Origin: a virus
DNA length: 29,118 bases
Strand: one strand, 5' to 3'
IMG/VR virus record: IMGVR_UViG_3300044237_004441
Coordinates: 1-29,118 of that record
Position numbers and translations under genes: made by a program. Under the pieces are notes generated by a model, which saw nothing but the letters and a program-made list of their open reading frames with translations, was not told the DNA's origin and made no database searches. Shown here piece after piece: positions 1 to 7,020 of the stretch (position 1 is the first letter of the stretch; every line of letters starts with the position of its first letter).

Positions 1-227
1 ATCAGTTAGAACTAGTTAAACAAGCGGCTGAAAGACAAAAGTATATAGATCAAACACAATCATTAAATTTATCATTTGACCCCAATGACTCACCTAAATG
101 GATTAATCAAGTGCATATGGAAGGTTGGAAGTTAGGTGTAAAAACTTTCTATTACTTGCGAACCGATTCAGTAATTAAAGGAGATTTAGGAAGTCGCCAG
201 GCAGATTGCATTTCCTGTGACGGATAG
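1..227 (+). CDS. nrdA: Ribonucleotide reductase class I large subunit, C-terminal end (partial)
   Basis: The reading frame is open from base 3 to a TAG stop at 225-227 and gives the last 74 residues; the 5' part is outside the window. The segment ending in the motif KTFYYLRTDS resembles the last core strand of class Ia NrdA, which reduces ribonucleoside diphosphates to deoxy forms for phage DNA synthesis. The extreme C-terminus is CISCDG, a CXXC pair like the mobile tail cysteines that pass electrons from thioredoxin or glutaredoxin to the active site. T4-like phages usually carry nrdA/nrdB near the replication genes. A thioredoxin encoded at 8228 could be a reductant (inference). Family call is fairly secure, although only the tail is visible. 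Confidence 0.85.
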   Translation, partial: QLELVKQAAERQKYIDQTQSLNLSFDPNDSPKWINQVHMEGWKLGVKTFYYLRTDSVIKGDLGSRQADCISCDG

Positions 228-281
228 ATAAATCTAAAAATATCCTGTCATATTTATTATCAAATATAATAAGATAATAAT
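228..281 (+). promoter_or_regulatory. A+T-rich intergenic gap, possible promoter
   Basis: This 54-base gap between the nrdA stop and the outer-membrane protein gene is almost pure A+T and holds TATAAT-like runs (AAATATAATAAG). It may contain a promoter for the envelope gene block, but no clear upstream element is visible. Low confidence. Confidence 0.25.
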
Positions 282-1520
282 ATGAGGATATTAATATTAA
301 TTGTTGCCTTACTGTTTGCTTTCCCTCTTAATGCGCAAGAAGAAAAGCCAAAGAAAAATTTCTTCAAAGAATTTTATAATGACTTTTTTAAATACGCTAC
401 AGTTTATGGAGCAGGTGACTACAGAGCACCATATGAATCTTCAGATAAAAAGTATTTAATTAGACAACCGGAGGGTGCAGGATTATACGATGTACCAATA
501 GTTGAAGATGTTACTGAATATTTCCCATCAGATTATAGAATTGGATTTGGTATCCGTAAATTAGGTAGATTTGGTTATGAAAGAAAACCAGGTAATTTTT
601 GGACTGGAGATCAAAATATAGAAAGACAAAATGCACTTATAGCTCCTACTTCTGCCGTTCAAGGTTGGGAATATTTATTTCACTTTGAAAAAGAAAGACG
701 TAGAGGTGAAGAGTGGGAAAATCAAAGATATTTCTTAAGACATACAGGTAAATACCACATTGTAAAACTAGAATCAAGATATCAAGGTGCTTATGACTTT
801 AACTATAATGCAGCTGATGTAAGAGCCAGATTACCAATAGGAAAGAAATTTAGTATTTCTGCTGGTGCTGCTTTTAGAACACATGAAAGAGTTTATGGTG
901 TTAATCCTTATGAAATTTGGGTTAGTGCTTTAGATGATGATGGTAATCAGGTAAATTATTGGTACGAATTAGCTTATGAGTATGGATTTACTGATGCATT
1001 CTATCAAACAACAATCCAAAACCCAGTAACTGGTCAACAACAAAATGTAGCTGGTTATTTTTGGTATAACCCACAAGGATTAGTTGTAGCTTCTTCCGAC
1101 CCTCAATTCAGAGATGGTCCTTACAAAAGATTAATTTCATTATATAACCAACAAGTATTAGGTAATACAAGTACATTTGGACTAGTTAGTCCCGTAGTTG
1201 GATTTGATTTTTATCATTATAAATCAAATTTCTGGGCTCACTTATATGGTTCAGCTTTCTTACCCTATCACAAATATGTAATGGGAGATGAGGATGATTA
1301 CGGTAGAGTTCCATTATCCTATTTATTTAGAAATAGTTGGGATCAATATGGATTAGCTGATGCAGCAAAAGGAGAACAATGGTGGGATTATCAAGCTGGA
1401 GCCAATATAGGTTGGAAATTAAGTAAGTCAATAGGAATATTTGCAGAAGGTGAATATACTAAAATGTGGGATTCAGAATTTTTTATTACAACATTTGGAA
1501 TAAATTATACATTTAGATAA
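282..1520 (+). CDS. Putative secreted outer-membrane beta-barrel protein
   Basis: The 412-residue product starts with a clear signal peptide (charged MR, hydrophobic core to about residue 17, cleavage expected near LNAQ-EE, a Gln-rich site typical of Bacteroidetes). The rest is rich in Tyr, Trp, Phe and Gly in alternating patterns, and it ends in a strand NYTFR with a penultimate aromatic, like the C-terminal beta-signal recognised by the BAM machinery. It is therefore predicted to sit in the host outer membrane. I do not recognise a specific family. It opens a run of envelope-directed genes (1522, 1809, 2220) with spacing of 1 to 9 bases, so it is probably co-transcribed with them. Possible roles are superinfection exclusion, altered uptake, or a host-derived moron. 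Presence of the gene is sure; function is not. Confidence 0.8.
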   Translation: MRILILIVALLFAFPLNAQEEKPKKNFFKEFYNDFFKYATVYGAGDYRAPYESSDKKYLIRQPEGAGLYDVPIVEDVTEYFPSDYRIGFGIRKLGRFGYERKPGNFWTGDQNIERQNALIAPTSAVQGWEYLFHFEKERRRGEEWENQRYFLRHTGKYHIVKLESRYQGAYDFNYNAADVRARLPIGKKFSISAGAAFRTHERVYGVNPYEIWVSALDDDGNQVNYWYELAYEYGFTDAFYQTTIQNPVTGQQQNVAGYFWYNPQGLVVASSDPQFRDGPYKRLISLYNQQVLGNTSTFGLVSPVVGFDFYHYKSNFWAHLYGSAFLPYHKYVMGDEDDYGRVPLSYLFRNSWDQYGLADAAKGEQWWDYQAGANIGWKLSKSIGIFAEGEYTKMWDSEFFITTFGINYTFR

Positions 1521-1521
1521 G

Positions 1522-1806
1522 ATGGCAAAACAAATAGGTGAAGATACTAAAGTAACACTAGACTTAAAAACAATAGGAATGATTGTAACTTTTGTAGTTA
1601 TGTTAGCTGGTATGTGGTTTACATTACAGGCTGATATAGCTGAAGCAAAAGAATTACCAGAACCTGTTATTGATAGAATCGAATATGATTTAAAAGATGA
1701 ATTAATTCGACAAACAATAATGGATACACAAGAAGACGTAGATAAGATTTTAGAAGAAATTGAAAAGATTGATGAGCGTCTTTACGAGATCCAAAAAAAT
1801 AATTAA
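1522..1806 (+). CDS. Small membrane protein with C-terminal coiled coil
   Basis: The 94-residue product has one hydrophobic segment at about residues 17-36 and then a highly charged Glu/Lys/Asp/Ile-rich helix (about 50-94) with heptad-like spacing, so it is predicted to be a single-pass protein with a coiled-coil domain. It starts one base after the preceding stop. A single N-terminal TM followed by a periplasmic coiled coil is also the layout of inner-membrane spanins, and a lipoprotein is encoded two genes later, so an i-spanin role is possible but unproven. No family recognised. Confidence 0.75.
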   Translation: MAKQIGEDTKVTLDLKTIGMIVTFVVMLAGMWFTLQADIAEAKELPEPVIDRIEYDLKDELIRQTIMDTQEDVDKILEEIEKIDERLYEIQKNN

Positions 1807-1808
1807 AT

Positions 1809-2210
1809 ATGAGGAAATTAATCCTTATTCTAATGCTGGCACTTCCTTTTGCTAGCTTCTCACAAACCTGGGCAGACGATTCTTCATTAGATGAAATACT
1901 AAATTCACAAAGTGCATTTGGTGATGATGAAACTTCGATAGTTGTTGTTGAATTTTGGGCAAAATTTAACGAAGCTAATGCCTTTAGTGATTGGAATAAA
2001 TTGCAGGGAGTTCAATATGTTCGTGTAGATATTGCTAAAGCTGCAAAGGCAAAAAAAGAATATAGAATTAGAATGGCACCCACAATAATTATATTTAAAG
2101 ATGGTGTTGCCGAAGAAAGTTTTAAGGCAGGTTTAGATTTAGCTTGTCCAGTAAACTTAGACGAATTGCGGGAAGCAATTGAAGAGGTAAAACTCGCTGG
2201 AGCTTTTTAA
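1809..2210 (+). CDS. Secreted thioredoxin-fold protein lacking the CXXC active site
   Basis: The 133-residue product has a signal peptide (MRKLILILMLALPFASFSQ, cut expected at SFSQ or just before Q). The mature part reads as a thioredoxin fold: a central strand VVVEFWAKF followed by a helix, a second strand YVRVDI, and the cis-proline loop MAPTIIIFKDG. At the place where thioredoxins have WCGPC the sequence is FWAKFNEANAF, so both redox cysteines are absent; the only mature cysteine is the one in LACPVN near residue 111. It is thus unlikely to be an oxidoreductase and may be a binding or chaperone-like periplasmic protein. It lies in the envelope gene block between a TM coiled-coil protein and a lipoprotein. 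Compare the canonical cytosolic thioredoxin at 8228. Confidence 0.75.
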   Translation: MRKLILILMLALPFASFSQTWADDSSLDEILNSQSAFGDDETSIVVVEFWAKFNEANAFSDWNKLQGVQYVRVDIAKAAKAKKEYRIRMAPTIIIFKDGVAEESFKAGLDLACPVNLDELREAIEEVKLAGAF

Positions 2211-2219
2211 ATTAAATCA

Positions 2220-2771
2220 ATGAAAAAATTATTATTACTTATATCTATTTTCTTCTTATTAGGATGTGAAAAAGAAGAAGAAGTACTTACCCCAATATTT
2301 GAAATATCATTAGATGGTGAATCATTTAATCCATATGAAAGATATGCTAAGGTTGAAACGTTTGGTGGTCAAAAATATGTACAATACAATAATGGCAGTA
2401 CTTTAAAGAAAATTTTTATTCTTTATCTACAAATAGATGAGGGGGAGCCAAGATTAGATAAACAACACTTTTCATTATATTGTTTAGACTCAGATGCAAA
2501 TGATGATGATGAATTGTTAGATGTAGGTACTTATACATGGGAAAATCCAGATAATAAGTATGCTGGGGTAGAAATACCAGGTGATCAGGAGTACATTGTT
2601 TGGAATGAAGTAATAGTATCTAATGTAAATGGTACGTTAATTGATTTAACAGCTGAAGGAGAATTTTTTAATCCTTACATTCAAAGAACAATGACAGTAT
2701 CAATGAGATTAGAAAATTTCCCTATTGGACTAGATATTGATGCCACTCCTTATGGCTATCTTTTAAATTAA
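2220..2771 (+). CDS. Putative surface lipoprotein
   Basis: The 183-residue product has a lipoprotein signal: MKKLLLL core, then the lipobox LLGC with the cysteine at residue 16. The residues after the cysteine are EKEEE; an acidic stretch right after the acylated cysteine resembles the lipoprotein export signal that sends lipoproteins to the cell surface in Bacteroidetes (known for Capnocytophaga and Flavobacterium). The mature domain is predicted mostly beta and acidic, with no family I recognise. In context it ends the envelope block that starts at 282. A role in excluding other phages by masking surface receptors is plausible but is inference; an outer-membrane spanin subunit is a weaker alternative because the protein is long for that. 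Confidence 0.75.
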   Translation: MKKLLLLISIFFLLGCEKEEEVLTPIFEISLDGESFNPYERYAKVETFGGQKYVQYNNGSTLKKIFILYLQIDEGEPRLDKQHFSLYCLDSDANDDDELLDVGTYTWENPDNKYAGVEIPGDQEYIVWNEVIVSNVNGTLIDLTAEGEFFNPYIQRTMTVSMRLENFPIGLDIDATPYGYLLN

Positions 2772-2797
2772 TATATTTATAATAAAATACAATTATT

Positions 2798-3109
2798 ATG
2801 TTTAGTAAATTATTTCAAGATAACAATAATATAAACGAAAAAAGTATAGTAGGTTTTATAGCATTTGCTATAATGGTTTTATTCGCTTTAGCTGATTTAT
2901 TTTTAGGTTTTTTCGGAGGAAAAGATTTAGTAATAAATGAGCACATTTACGATTCATTCCTAATTATAACATTAGGTTGTTTTGGAATTGCTGAAGCAGG
3001 AAATATTTTAGGTAATAAAAAAATAGATCCACCAGCTCCAGCAGAGGAAGAAAAACCTAACAATTCTCGACCTGACATCAATATTAATATTGATGGTGAC
3101 GATTGGTAA
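2798..3109 (+). CDS. Holin-like small membrane protein
   Basis: The 103-residue product has two hydrophobic segments (about residues 18-38 and 53-71) joined by a short loop, and a hydrophilic acidic tail with a proline-rich stretch (PPAPAEEEKP) that ends DDW. Size, two-TM topology and position just before a second two-TM protein, a terminator and a DUF5675 gene suggest a holin, which would permeabilise the inner membrane at lysis. No specific holin family recognised. The start is preceded by an ATTATT run, a common pattern before starts in this window. Confidence 0.65.
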   Translation: MFSKLFQDNNNINEKSIVGFIAFAIMVLFALADLFLGFFGGKDLVINEHIYDSFLIITLGCFGIAEAGNILGNKKIDPPAPAEEEKPNNSRPDININIDGDDW

Positions 3110-3159
3110 CGAAATTAATAGTTGCTAGTTATCGTATTGTTTAACTAAAACCCAATTTT

Positions 3160-3390
3160 ATGGAAATTCTAAACAAGATCGGCTCTTGGGCTGATAAACT
3201 GACTCAAATAGGAGTTAGTGTAATTGCTTTAGGAGTAGTATTAGAAGTACTATTTTCAGGAGCAGGAATCCCATTTTGGCCTAATATCTCTGTAGTGGAA
3301 AATATTATGGCTATTTTAGGATCTTTAAATGCCGAAGGGCTATTAGGACTTGTTGGTGCATTTGTATTGTATCACATCCTTAAAAAGTAA
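3160..3390 (+). CDS. Small two-TM membrane protein, possible holin
   Basis: The 76-residue product has an amphipathic N-terminus (residues 1-14), a hydrophobic segment at about 15-35, a short hydrophilic loop with PFWPN, and a second hydrophobic segment at about 57-73 ending in basic HILKK. It is a second holin or antiholin candidate after the one at 2798. A strong terminator follows at 3410-3436, so it is probably the last gene of its transcription unit. Function is inferred only from size and topology. Confidence 0.6.
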   Translation: MEILNKIGSWADKLTQIGVSVIALGVVLEVLFSGAGIPFWPNISVVENIMAILGSLNAEGLLGLVGAFVLYHILKK

Positions 3391-3409
3391 TTAGTTTGCA
3401 AATATTTAT

Positions 3410-3436
3410 ACCCGCACTTAACGGTGCGGGTTTTTT
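3410..3436 (+). terminator. Rho-independent terminator
   Basis: An 8-bp stem (ACCCGCAC at 3410-3417 pairs with GTGCGGGT at 3424-3431) with a six-base loop is followed at once by a run of T (3431-3436). It is the clearest terminator in the window and lies 20 bases after the holin-like gene at 3160, separating the envelope/holin unit from the DUF5675 gene. Confidence 0.9.
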
Positions 3437-3454
3437 ATTAATTAAAGTTAAGAT

Positions 3455-3937
3455 ATGAAATTAGAAGTAATTAGATTTAGCTCACAAAATGACTCAACTT
3501 TAGGGTTATTATTTGATGTTACACATGGAAGAAAATTTTTATGTTTTACATTAGAAGACGAAGCCAGAGACACAAAAGTAAATGGTGAAACTAGAATCCC
3601 AGCTGGAATTTATGATTTAAAATTAAGAACAGAAGGAGGTTTCCATAATAGGTTTCTAAAAAAGTTTGGTCCTGCATTTCATAAGGGAATGATTTGGGTT
3701 CAAAATGTTCCAAATTTTAGATGGATTTTATGGCATACAGGTAATACTGATGAAGATACAGCTGGATGTCTATTATTAGGAGATTCTTCTCAACAAAATG
3801 TTTCTAAAGGTGGATTTATTGGAGCTTCAAATGATGCTTACAAAAGAGTTTACCCGGTGATAGCAGATGCTATTTTATCTGGTCAAAGCGTAAGAGTAAA
3901 ATACATAGACTATGATAATGGCGTGAGGTTGAGTTAA
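3455..3937 (+). CDS. DUF5675-family protein, possible lysis enzyme
   Basis: The 160-residue product matches the remembered pattern of the DUF5675 family: an N-terminal strand pair, the segment CFTLEDEAR, an RIPAG turn, and the conserved HTGNTDEDTAGC (His94 to Cys105) followed by LLLGD. The His-X-Gly then Gly-Cys arrangement recalls the catalytic region of YkuD-type L,D-transpeptidases, which suggests action on peptidoglycan cross-links; this analogy is mine and not established. DUF5675 genes are frequent in phages of Bacteroidetes near holins, as here. It has its own transcription start to find, since a terminator lies just upstream. No signal peptide, so release would need a holin. Confidence 0.75.
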   Translation: MKLEVIRFSSQNDSTLGLLFDVTHGRKFLCFTLEDEARDTKVNGETRIPAGIYDLKLRTEGGFHNRFLKKFGPAFHKGMIWVQNVPNFRWILWHTGNTDEDTAGCLLLGDSSQQNVSKGGFIGASNDAYKRVYPVIADAILSGQSVRVKYIDYDNGVRLS

Positions 3938-3957
3938 TCCCTTATTATATTATTATT

Positions 3958-4983
3958 ATGTTTAAAAATTTAAAAAAAGGGTTTCTCCCGTTTTTAGTGG
4001 GATTTTCTGCACTTTCCGTATCTGGATCGGCAGCTTTTTATTCTGTTTTTGGATTAAGTAAGTTATTTGCAGGAGCAAGTACTGAAGTTATTATAATGGC
4101 TGGTTCATTAGAGGTAGCTAAATTGGTAACTGCTTCACTTTTATATCAATATTGGGATACAATCAATAAAGTACTTAAATACTATTTAACTTTAGCAGTT
4201 ATAATTTTAATACTAATAACAAGTATGGGTATTTATGGTTTTTTATCCTCAGCTTACCAAGAAACCTTTAATGAACTTACTTATGTAGAAAATGAAAAGA
4301 AATTTTTGAACCAAAAAATAGAATTTTATCAACAAGATGTTACAAGATATGAAAAAGAACTTCAACAAACTTTGGACAATATTACTTCTTTATCTGAAGC
4401 GAGATCCGTTTCAATCCAAGTCAAGGACACCAGTGTGGTTGGAGGCATTCGAAATACCATTTCCACGGTTGACTTACGTGCTGCACAAGATAGACTTAGA
4501 ATTGAAGAAAATAAAAGGAAAGATGTCAATTTAAAAAGAGATATTGCAGTAGATTCATTACGTACTTACCAACGACAAGTATTAGAATTAGATAATAACG
4601 CCGATGTAGCTGGTGAATTAGGGCCACTTAAATATATAGCGGGATTGACAGGTTATCCCATGGATAAAATTATAAATGTGCTGCTTCTTATAATTATTTT
4701 TGTATTTGATCCCTTAGCTGTTTCTTTAGTTATAGCTGCTAATTTTGCTTATAATCAAGCTTTTCCTAAAAAAATTTATAGAAAAAATTTATATGAGGAA
4801 GATGTAGAAGTAAAAAATGTTTTTGATGATTATTCAGAAGATGATGAAAAAAGAATGGATATTATAGGCCAAAATGGAAATGATGGAGAACATTATGATA
4901 GTGGTGAAGAAATAGTTAACGGTAAAGTAGTTAAAAAACTCTATCCTGAAGAAAAATTAGACGATCTTACTAAAACTTATTAG
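3958..4983 (+). CDS. Large membrane protein with central coiled coil
   Basis: The 341-residue product has three N-terminal hydrophobic segments (about residues 9-38, 43-62 and 75-97), a long charged alpha-helical region (about 100-215) with coiled-coil character, one more hydrophobic segment (about 238-264), and an acidic hydrophilic tail (about 285-341). I recall similar coil-containing membrane proteins in marine T4-like phages, but know no function. The middle of the coil (bases 4381-4500) has G+C near 43%, well above its surroundings. It follows the DUF5675 gene by 20 bases and may be part of the lysis or lysis-timing block (inference). Confidence 0.8.
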   Translation: MFKNLKKGFLPFLVGFSALSVSGSAAFYSVFGLSKLFAGASTEVIIMAGSLEVAKLVTASLLYQYWDTINKVLKYYLTLAVIILILITSMGIYGFLSSAYQETFNELTYVENEKKFLNQKIEFYQQDVTRYEKELQQTLDNITSLSEARSVSIQVKDTSVVGGIRNTISTVDLRAAQDRLRIEENKRKDVNLKRDIAVDSLRTYQRQVLELDNNADVAGELGPLKYIAGLTGYPMDKIINVLLLIIIFVFDPLAVSLVIAANFAYNQAFPKKIYRKNLYEEDVEVKNVFDDYSEDDEKRMDIIGQNGNDGEHYDSGEEIVNGKVVKKLYPEEKLDDLTKTY

Positions 4984-5008
4984 TAAAAATTTGGCTCCCC
5001 GGGAAATC

Positions 5009-5022
5009 TTTCGTATATTTAT
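5009..5022 (+). promoter_or_regulatory. Promoter-like motif TTTCGTATATTTAT
   Basis: This is one copy of a motif that recurs in intergenic regions (near 5402, 6137, 16721, 19125 and 21449). The core TTTCGTATATT contains a TATATT that can act as a -10 element. It lies in the gap after the membrane protein gene and 26 bases before the ATG at 5048. The same gap holds CATAAATA at about 5026-5033, which resembles a T4 late promoter box TATAAATA. Confidence 0.5.
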
Positions 5023-5047
5023 GGCATAAATAAAAATAATTAAGGTT

Positions 5048-5326
5048 ATGTCAAATTTACAAGAAGTGTTAGAATTCATTAAAAATTCAGAAAAATCAGA
5101 TTTAAAATCCATCTATAATTCTTACGCAATTAGAATGTCCGAAATTAAAAATGAAGTTAAAAATTCATTTAGAATAGGTGATATAGTTGGTATTGATCAT
5201 AAGAAAATTAATCCTAGTGATAATTTTAGAATTACTAAAATTAATAATAAAAATATTAAAGTAGTTTCTTCAAGTGATTTTCTTAAAGAATATACAGTTT
5301 CACCAGGTTTATTAATTAAAAAATAA
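5048..5326 (+). CDS. Hypothetical protein, possible SH3-like fold
   Basis: The 92-residue product has an N-terminal helix (about 1-38), then a beta-rich part FRIGDIVGIDHKK...FRITKINNKNIKVV (about 46-78) that looks like a small SH3/KOW-type barrel. No family recognised. It is headed by the promoter-like motif at 5009 and its TAA overlaps by no base with the next small gene, whose ATG follows directly. Confidence 0.7.
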   Translation: MSNLQEVLEFIKNSEKSDLKSIYNSYAIRMSEIKNEVKNSFRIGDIVGIDHKKINPSDNFRITKINNKNIKVVSSSDFLKEYTVSPGLLIKK

Positions 5327-5470
5327 ATGAAAGAGTTTATAATTTTTACCAGGGATGCTTTTAAAGCATTCCTGGAAAAACCAGTTGATAGTATAGTTGC
5401 TTTTTTGTATATTGCACTGGTATTTTATTTGTTATATTTTAGTTTATGGGTTTTTTGCCCATGTGGTTAG
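5327..5470 (+). CDS. Small single-TM protein (47 aa)
   Basis: An ATG directly after the stop of the preceding gene opens a 47-codon frame ending TAG at 5468-5470; the next ATG is at 5472. The product is basic at the N-terminus (MKEFIIFTRDAFKAFLEK) and has one hydrophobic segment at about residues 22-42. The exact head-to-tail packing with both neighbours supports it as a real gene. Odd point: codons 8-16 contain a long inverted repeat (5349-5375), and the sequence TTTTTTGTATATTG inside it matches the promoter-like motif. Confidence 0.6.
   Translation: MKEFIIFTRDAFKAFLEKPVDSIVAFLYIALVFYLLYFSLWVFCPCG
5349..5375 (+). repeat. Near-perfect 27-base inverted repeat
   Basis: The arms CCAGGGATGCTTT and AAAGCATTCCTGG pair over 13 positions with one G-U pair and a single central base. 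No T run follows on either strand, so it is not a standard terminator. It could be an RNA processing hairpin or an operator. Confidence 0.5.
5402..5415 (+). promoter_or_regulatory. Promoter-like motif TTTTTGTATATTGC
   Basis: A copy of the recurrent TTTNGTATATTG motif lies inside the 47-aa membrane gene, about 56 bases before the ATG at 5472. Its position inside a reading frame makes it less certain than the copies next to start codons. Confidence 0.35.
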
Positions 5471-5471
5471 T

Positions 5472-5969
5472 ATGTTTAATGTAGCTCAAAGTAGAAAATT
5501 TGTTGAAAAAGAACTCACTAAGTTCCAAAAGCTAAATTATAATCAGTTTAGATGGTGGAGGTGGTATGAATCAAGAAATAAACCATTACCTAATAAAGCT
5601 GATTTTCGTGATAAAATATTTAATGGTGATTTTGATCAGGGTCCTTATCAATTACAGGCATGGCTTTGCGAACATATGCTTAATGAAATGTTAGATGAGT
5701 GTGAGGGTGATTATCAAAAATACTTAGAAAAATCTAAGTTATTAGGTGCAAGAAGAAAAAGATTATGGGAGGATCATGAGCGAGATGAAGCAGATAAATT
5801 AGATAATTTATACAAACATTTTATGAAAAACTTTAATATATCAAGAGACGAATTAAATCAAGAAGTGGATATATGTATGGGCACAATATTAGATTTGTAC
5901 TATCAAATTGAAGAAAAATATAATAAAATTTTTGTAAAAAGTCGTAGAGGACGCCCAGCTAAAATATGA
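5472..5969 (+). CDS. Hypothetical protein, charged, basic C-terminus
   Basis: The 165-residue product starts at the ATG one base after the preceding TAG; a longer frame back to a TTG at 5397 exists but would overlap the small membrane gene, so the ATG is preferred. It is helical and strongly charged, with an aromatic cluster FRWWRWYESR near residues 26-35 and a basic end (KSRRGRPAKI) that could touch nucleic acid. No family recognised. Its stop overlaps the next ATG (ATGA). Confidence 0.7.
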   Translation: MFNVAQSRKFVEKELTKFQKLNYNQFRWWRWYESRNKPLPNKADFRDKIFNGDFDQGPYQLQAWLCEHMLNEMLDECEGDYQKYLEKSKLLGARRKRLWEDHERDEADKLDNLYKHFMKNFNISRDELNQEVDICMGTILDLYYQIEEKYNKIFVKSRRGRPAKI

Positions 5970-6112
5970 TAAATAATACCGATCAACAAAATGGTAATAC
6001 TCAATTAAATCAAATTAGAAATGATTTTAATGAAAGAATTTACCGCAAAAAATTTTTAGGTGAAACACCTAGAGTTTATTGGAATAGTTCAAGAAGATTT
6101 AGAACTATTTAA
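5966..6112 (+). CDS. Small hypothetical protein (48 aa)
   Basis: The ATG overlaps the TGA of the preceding gene (ATGA), and the frame runs 48 codons to TAA at 6110-6112. The product is hydrophilic, rich in Asn, Gln and Arg, and ends with YWNSSRRFRTI. The ATGA coupling and the absence of any other frame in this stretch support it. No family recognised. Confidence 0.55.
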   Translation: MINNTDQQNGNTQLNQIRNDFNERIYRKKFLGETPRVYWNSSRRFRTI

Positions 6113-6136
6113 AATTACTTGGAAAAGTAAATAAAA

Positions 6137-6156
6137 GTTTGTATAATATGGTTATG
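6137..6156 (+). promoter_or_regulatory. Promoter-like motif ending at the dpdA start codon
   Basis: GTTTGTATAATATGGTTATG aligns with the copies at 16721, 19125 and 21449: TTTNGTATA then six or seven bases and GTTATG, where ATG is the start codon. It has a TATAAT box. By this alignment the start is 6154 and not the upstream ATG at 6148. Confidence 0.5.
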
Positions 6157-6957
6157 AAAGTAAGTCACGAGGTACCTAGATGTTTACTATTAGCATCTCA
6201 AGAATTTAATGATTATGATTATTGTCTGCCTCACTTACTAGATAAAGATGAGGAATATAAACAATATTTTTTTGATGCTAAAAAATCCGGAAGATATATT
6301 ATTATGGATAATTCGCTTCATGAATTAGGAGAAGCTTATGATTATGGTAGATTATTACATTGGGTTAAAGAATTAAAACCTAATGAGTTTATTGTTCCTG
6401 ATGTCTGGATGGAAGGTCACCAAACAGCAGCTCAAGCTAAGTATTGGAAACAATATAAATATCCAAAAGGAACTAAAATTACAGCTGTAATTCAGGGTAA
6501 AGATTCCGATGATGCTTTTTTATGTGCTAGTTTATTACAAAATTTGGGTTATGAAAAATTATGTGTTTCATATGGTGCAACTTGGTATAATGATTGTTTT
6601 ATCCATTCAAACCCAGATATGGGTAAAGCATTAGGTAGAGTTAGATTTGTTCAAGAACTATTAGAAATGAAAAGGTATAAAAATATTAAATTTCATTTGT
6701 TAGGTTGTTCCATACCTCAAGAATTTGGTTGGTATGATAATCACCCACAAATAGAGTCCATAGATACTTCTAATCCTGTTATGGCGGCTCTAGAAGGAGA
6801 ATTATATGATGAAAGAGGTTTAAGTAAAAAACCAAAAGCCAATATGAATGATCATTTTGATATTAAGTTTGAAGATGTAGATTATCAAAGTATAATGCAT
6901 AATACAACTTTATTTAGAGAAATAAATAATATTCCTAAAATTAATGAGTATGTATAA
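6154..6957 (+). CDS. dpdA: DpdA-like DNA guanine transglycosylase
   Basis: The 267-residue product resembles phage members of the queuine tRNA-ribosyltransferase superfamily that insert 7-deazaguanines into DNA (DpdA). Visible TGT-like landmarks in order are IIMDNS (Asp52), VPDVW (Asp83), VIQG (Gln114, Gly115), SYGATW (about 139-144) and SIDTSNP (Asp204), the last in the position of the nucleophilic aspartate of TGT. It lacks the zinc-site Cys motif of tRNA TGTs, as expected for short phage DpdA. It would exchange guanine in phage DNA for the base made by FolE2, QueD, QueE and QueC, all encoded within the next 5 kb, releasing free guanine. The start is set by the promoter-like motif; ATG 6148 is possible. 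Family assignment comes from motifs and context; the subfamily (DpdA1 to DpdA4) cannot be decided here. Confidence 0.8.
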   Translation: MKVSHEVPRCLLLASQEFNDYDYCLPHLLDKDEEYKQYFFDAKKSGRYIIMDNSLHELGEAYDYGRLLHWVKELKPNEFIVPDVWMEGHQTAAQAKYWKQYKYPKGTKITAVIQGKDSDDAFLCASLLQNLGYEKLCVSYGATWYNDCFIHSNPDMGKALGRVRFVQELLEMKRYKNIKFHLLGCSIPQEFGWYDNHPQIESIDTSNPVMAALEGELYDERGLSKKPKANMNDHFDIKFEDVDYQSIMHNTTLFREINNIPKINEYV

Positions 6958-7020
6958 AAAACGAAATGCGTTTGCCTATACGCTTTATAATACCTGGCAA
7001 AATTTAAATCAATTATTATT
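6958..7020 (+). promoter_or_regulatory. Intergenic region before queC with TATAAT box
   Basis: This 63-base gap contains a perfect TATAAT at 6986-6991, giving an expected start near 6998 and a short A+T-rich leader with ATTATTATT directly before the queC ATG. A weak hairpin (GCGT...ACGC around 6968-6983) lies upstream of the box. I looked for a preQ1 riboswitch and saw none. Confidence 0.4.

Noticed and set aside
4337-4534. 65-codon plus-strand frame
   Set aside because: It lies wholly inside the membrane coiled-coil gene in another frame, and the main frame has clear TM and coiled-coil structure.
6958-7020. preQ1 riboswitch before queC
   Set aside because: No preQ1-I or preQ1-II consensus (no C-rich loop and A-rich tail in the right order); only a weak hairpin and a promoter box.
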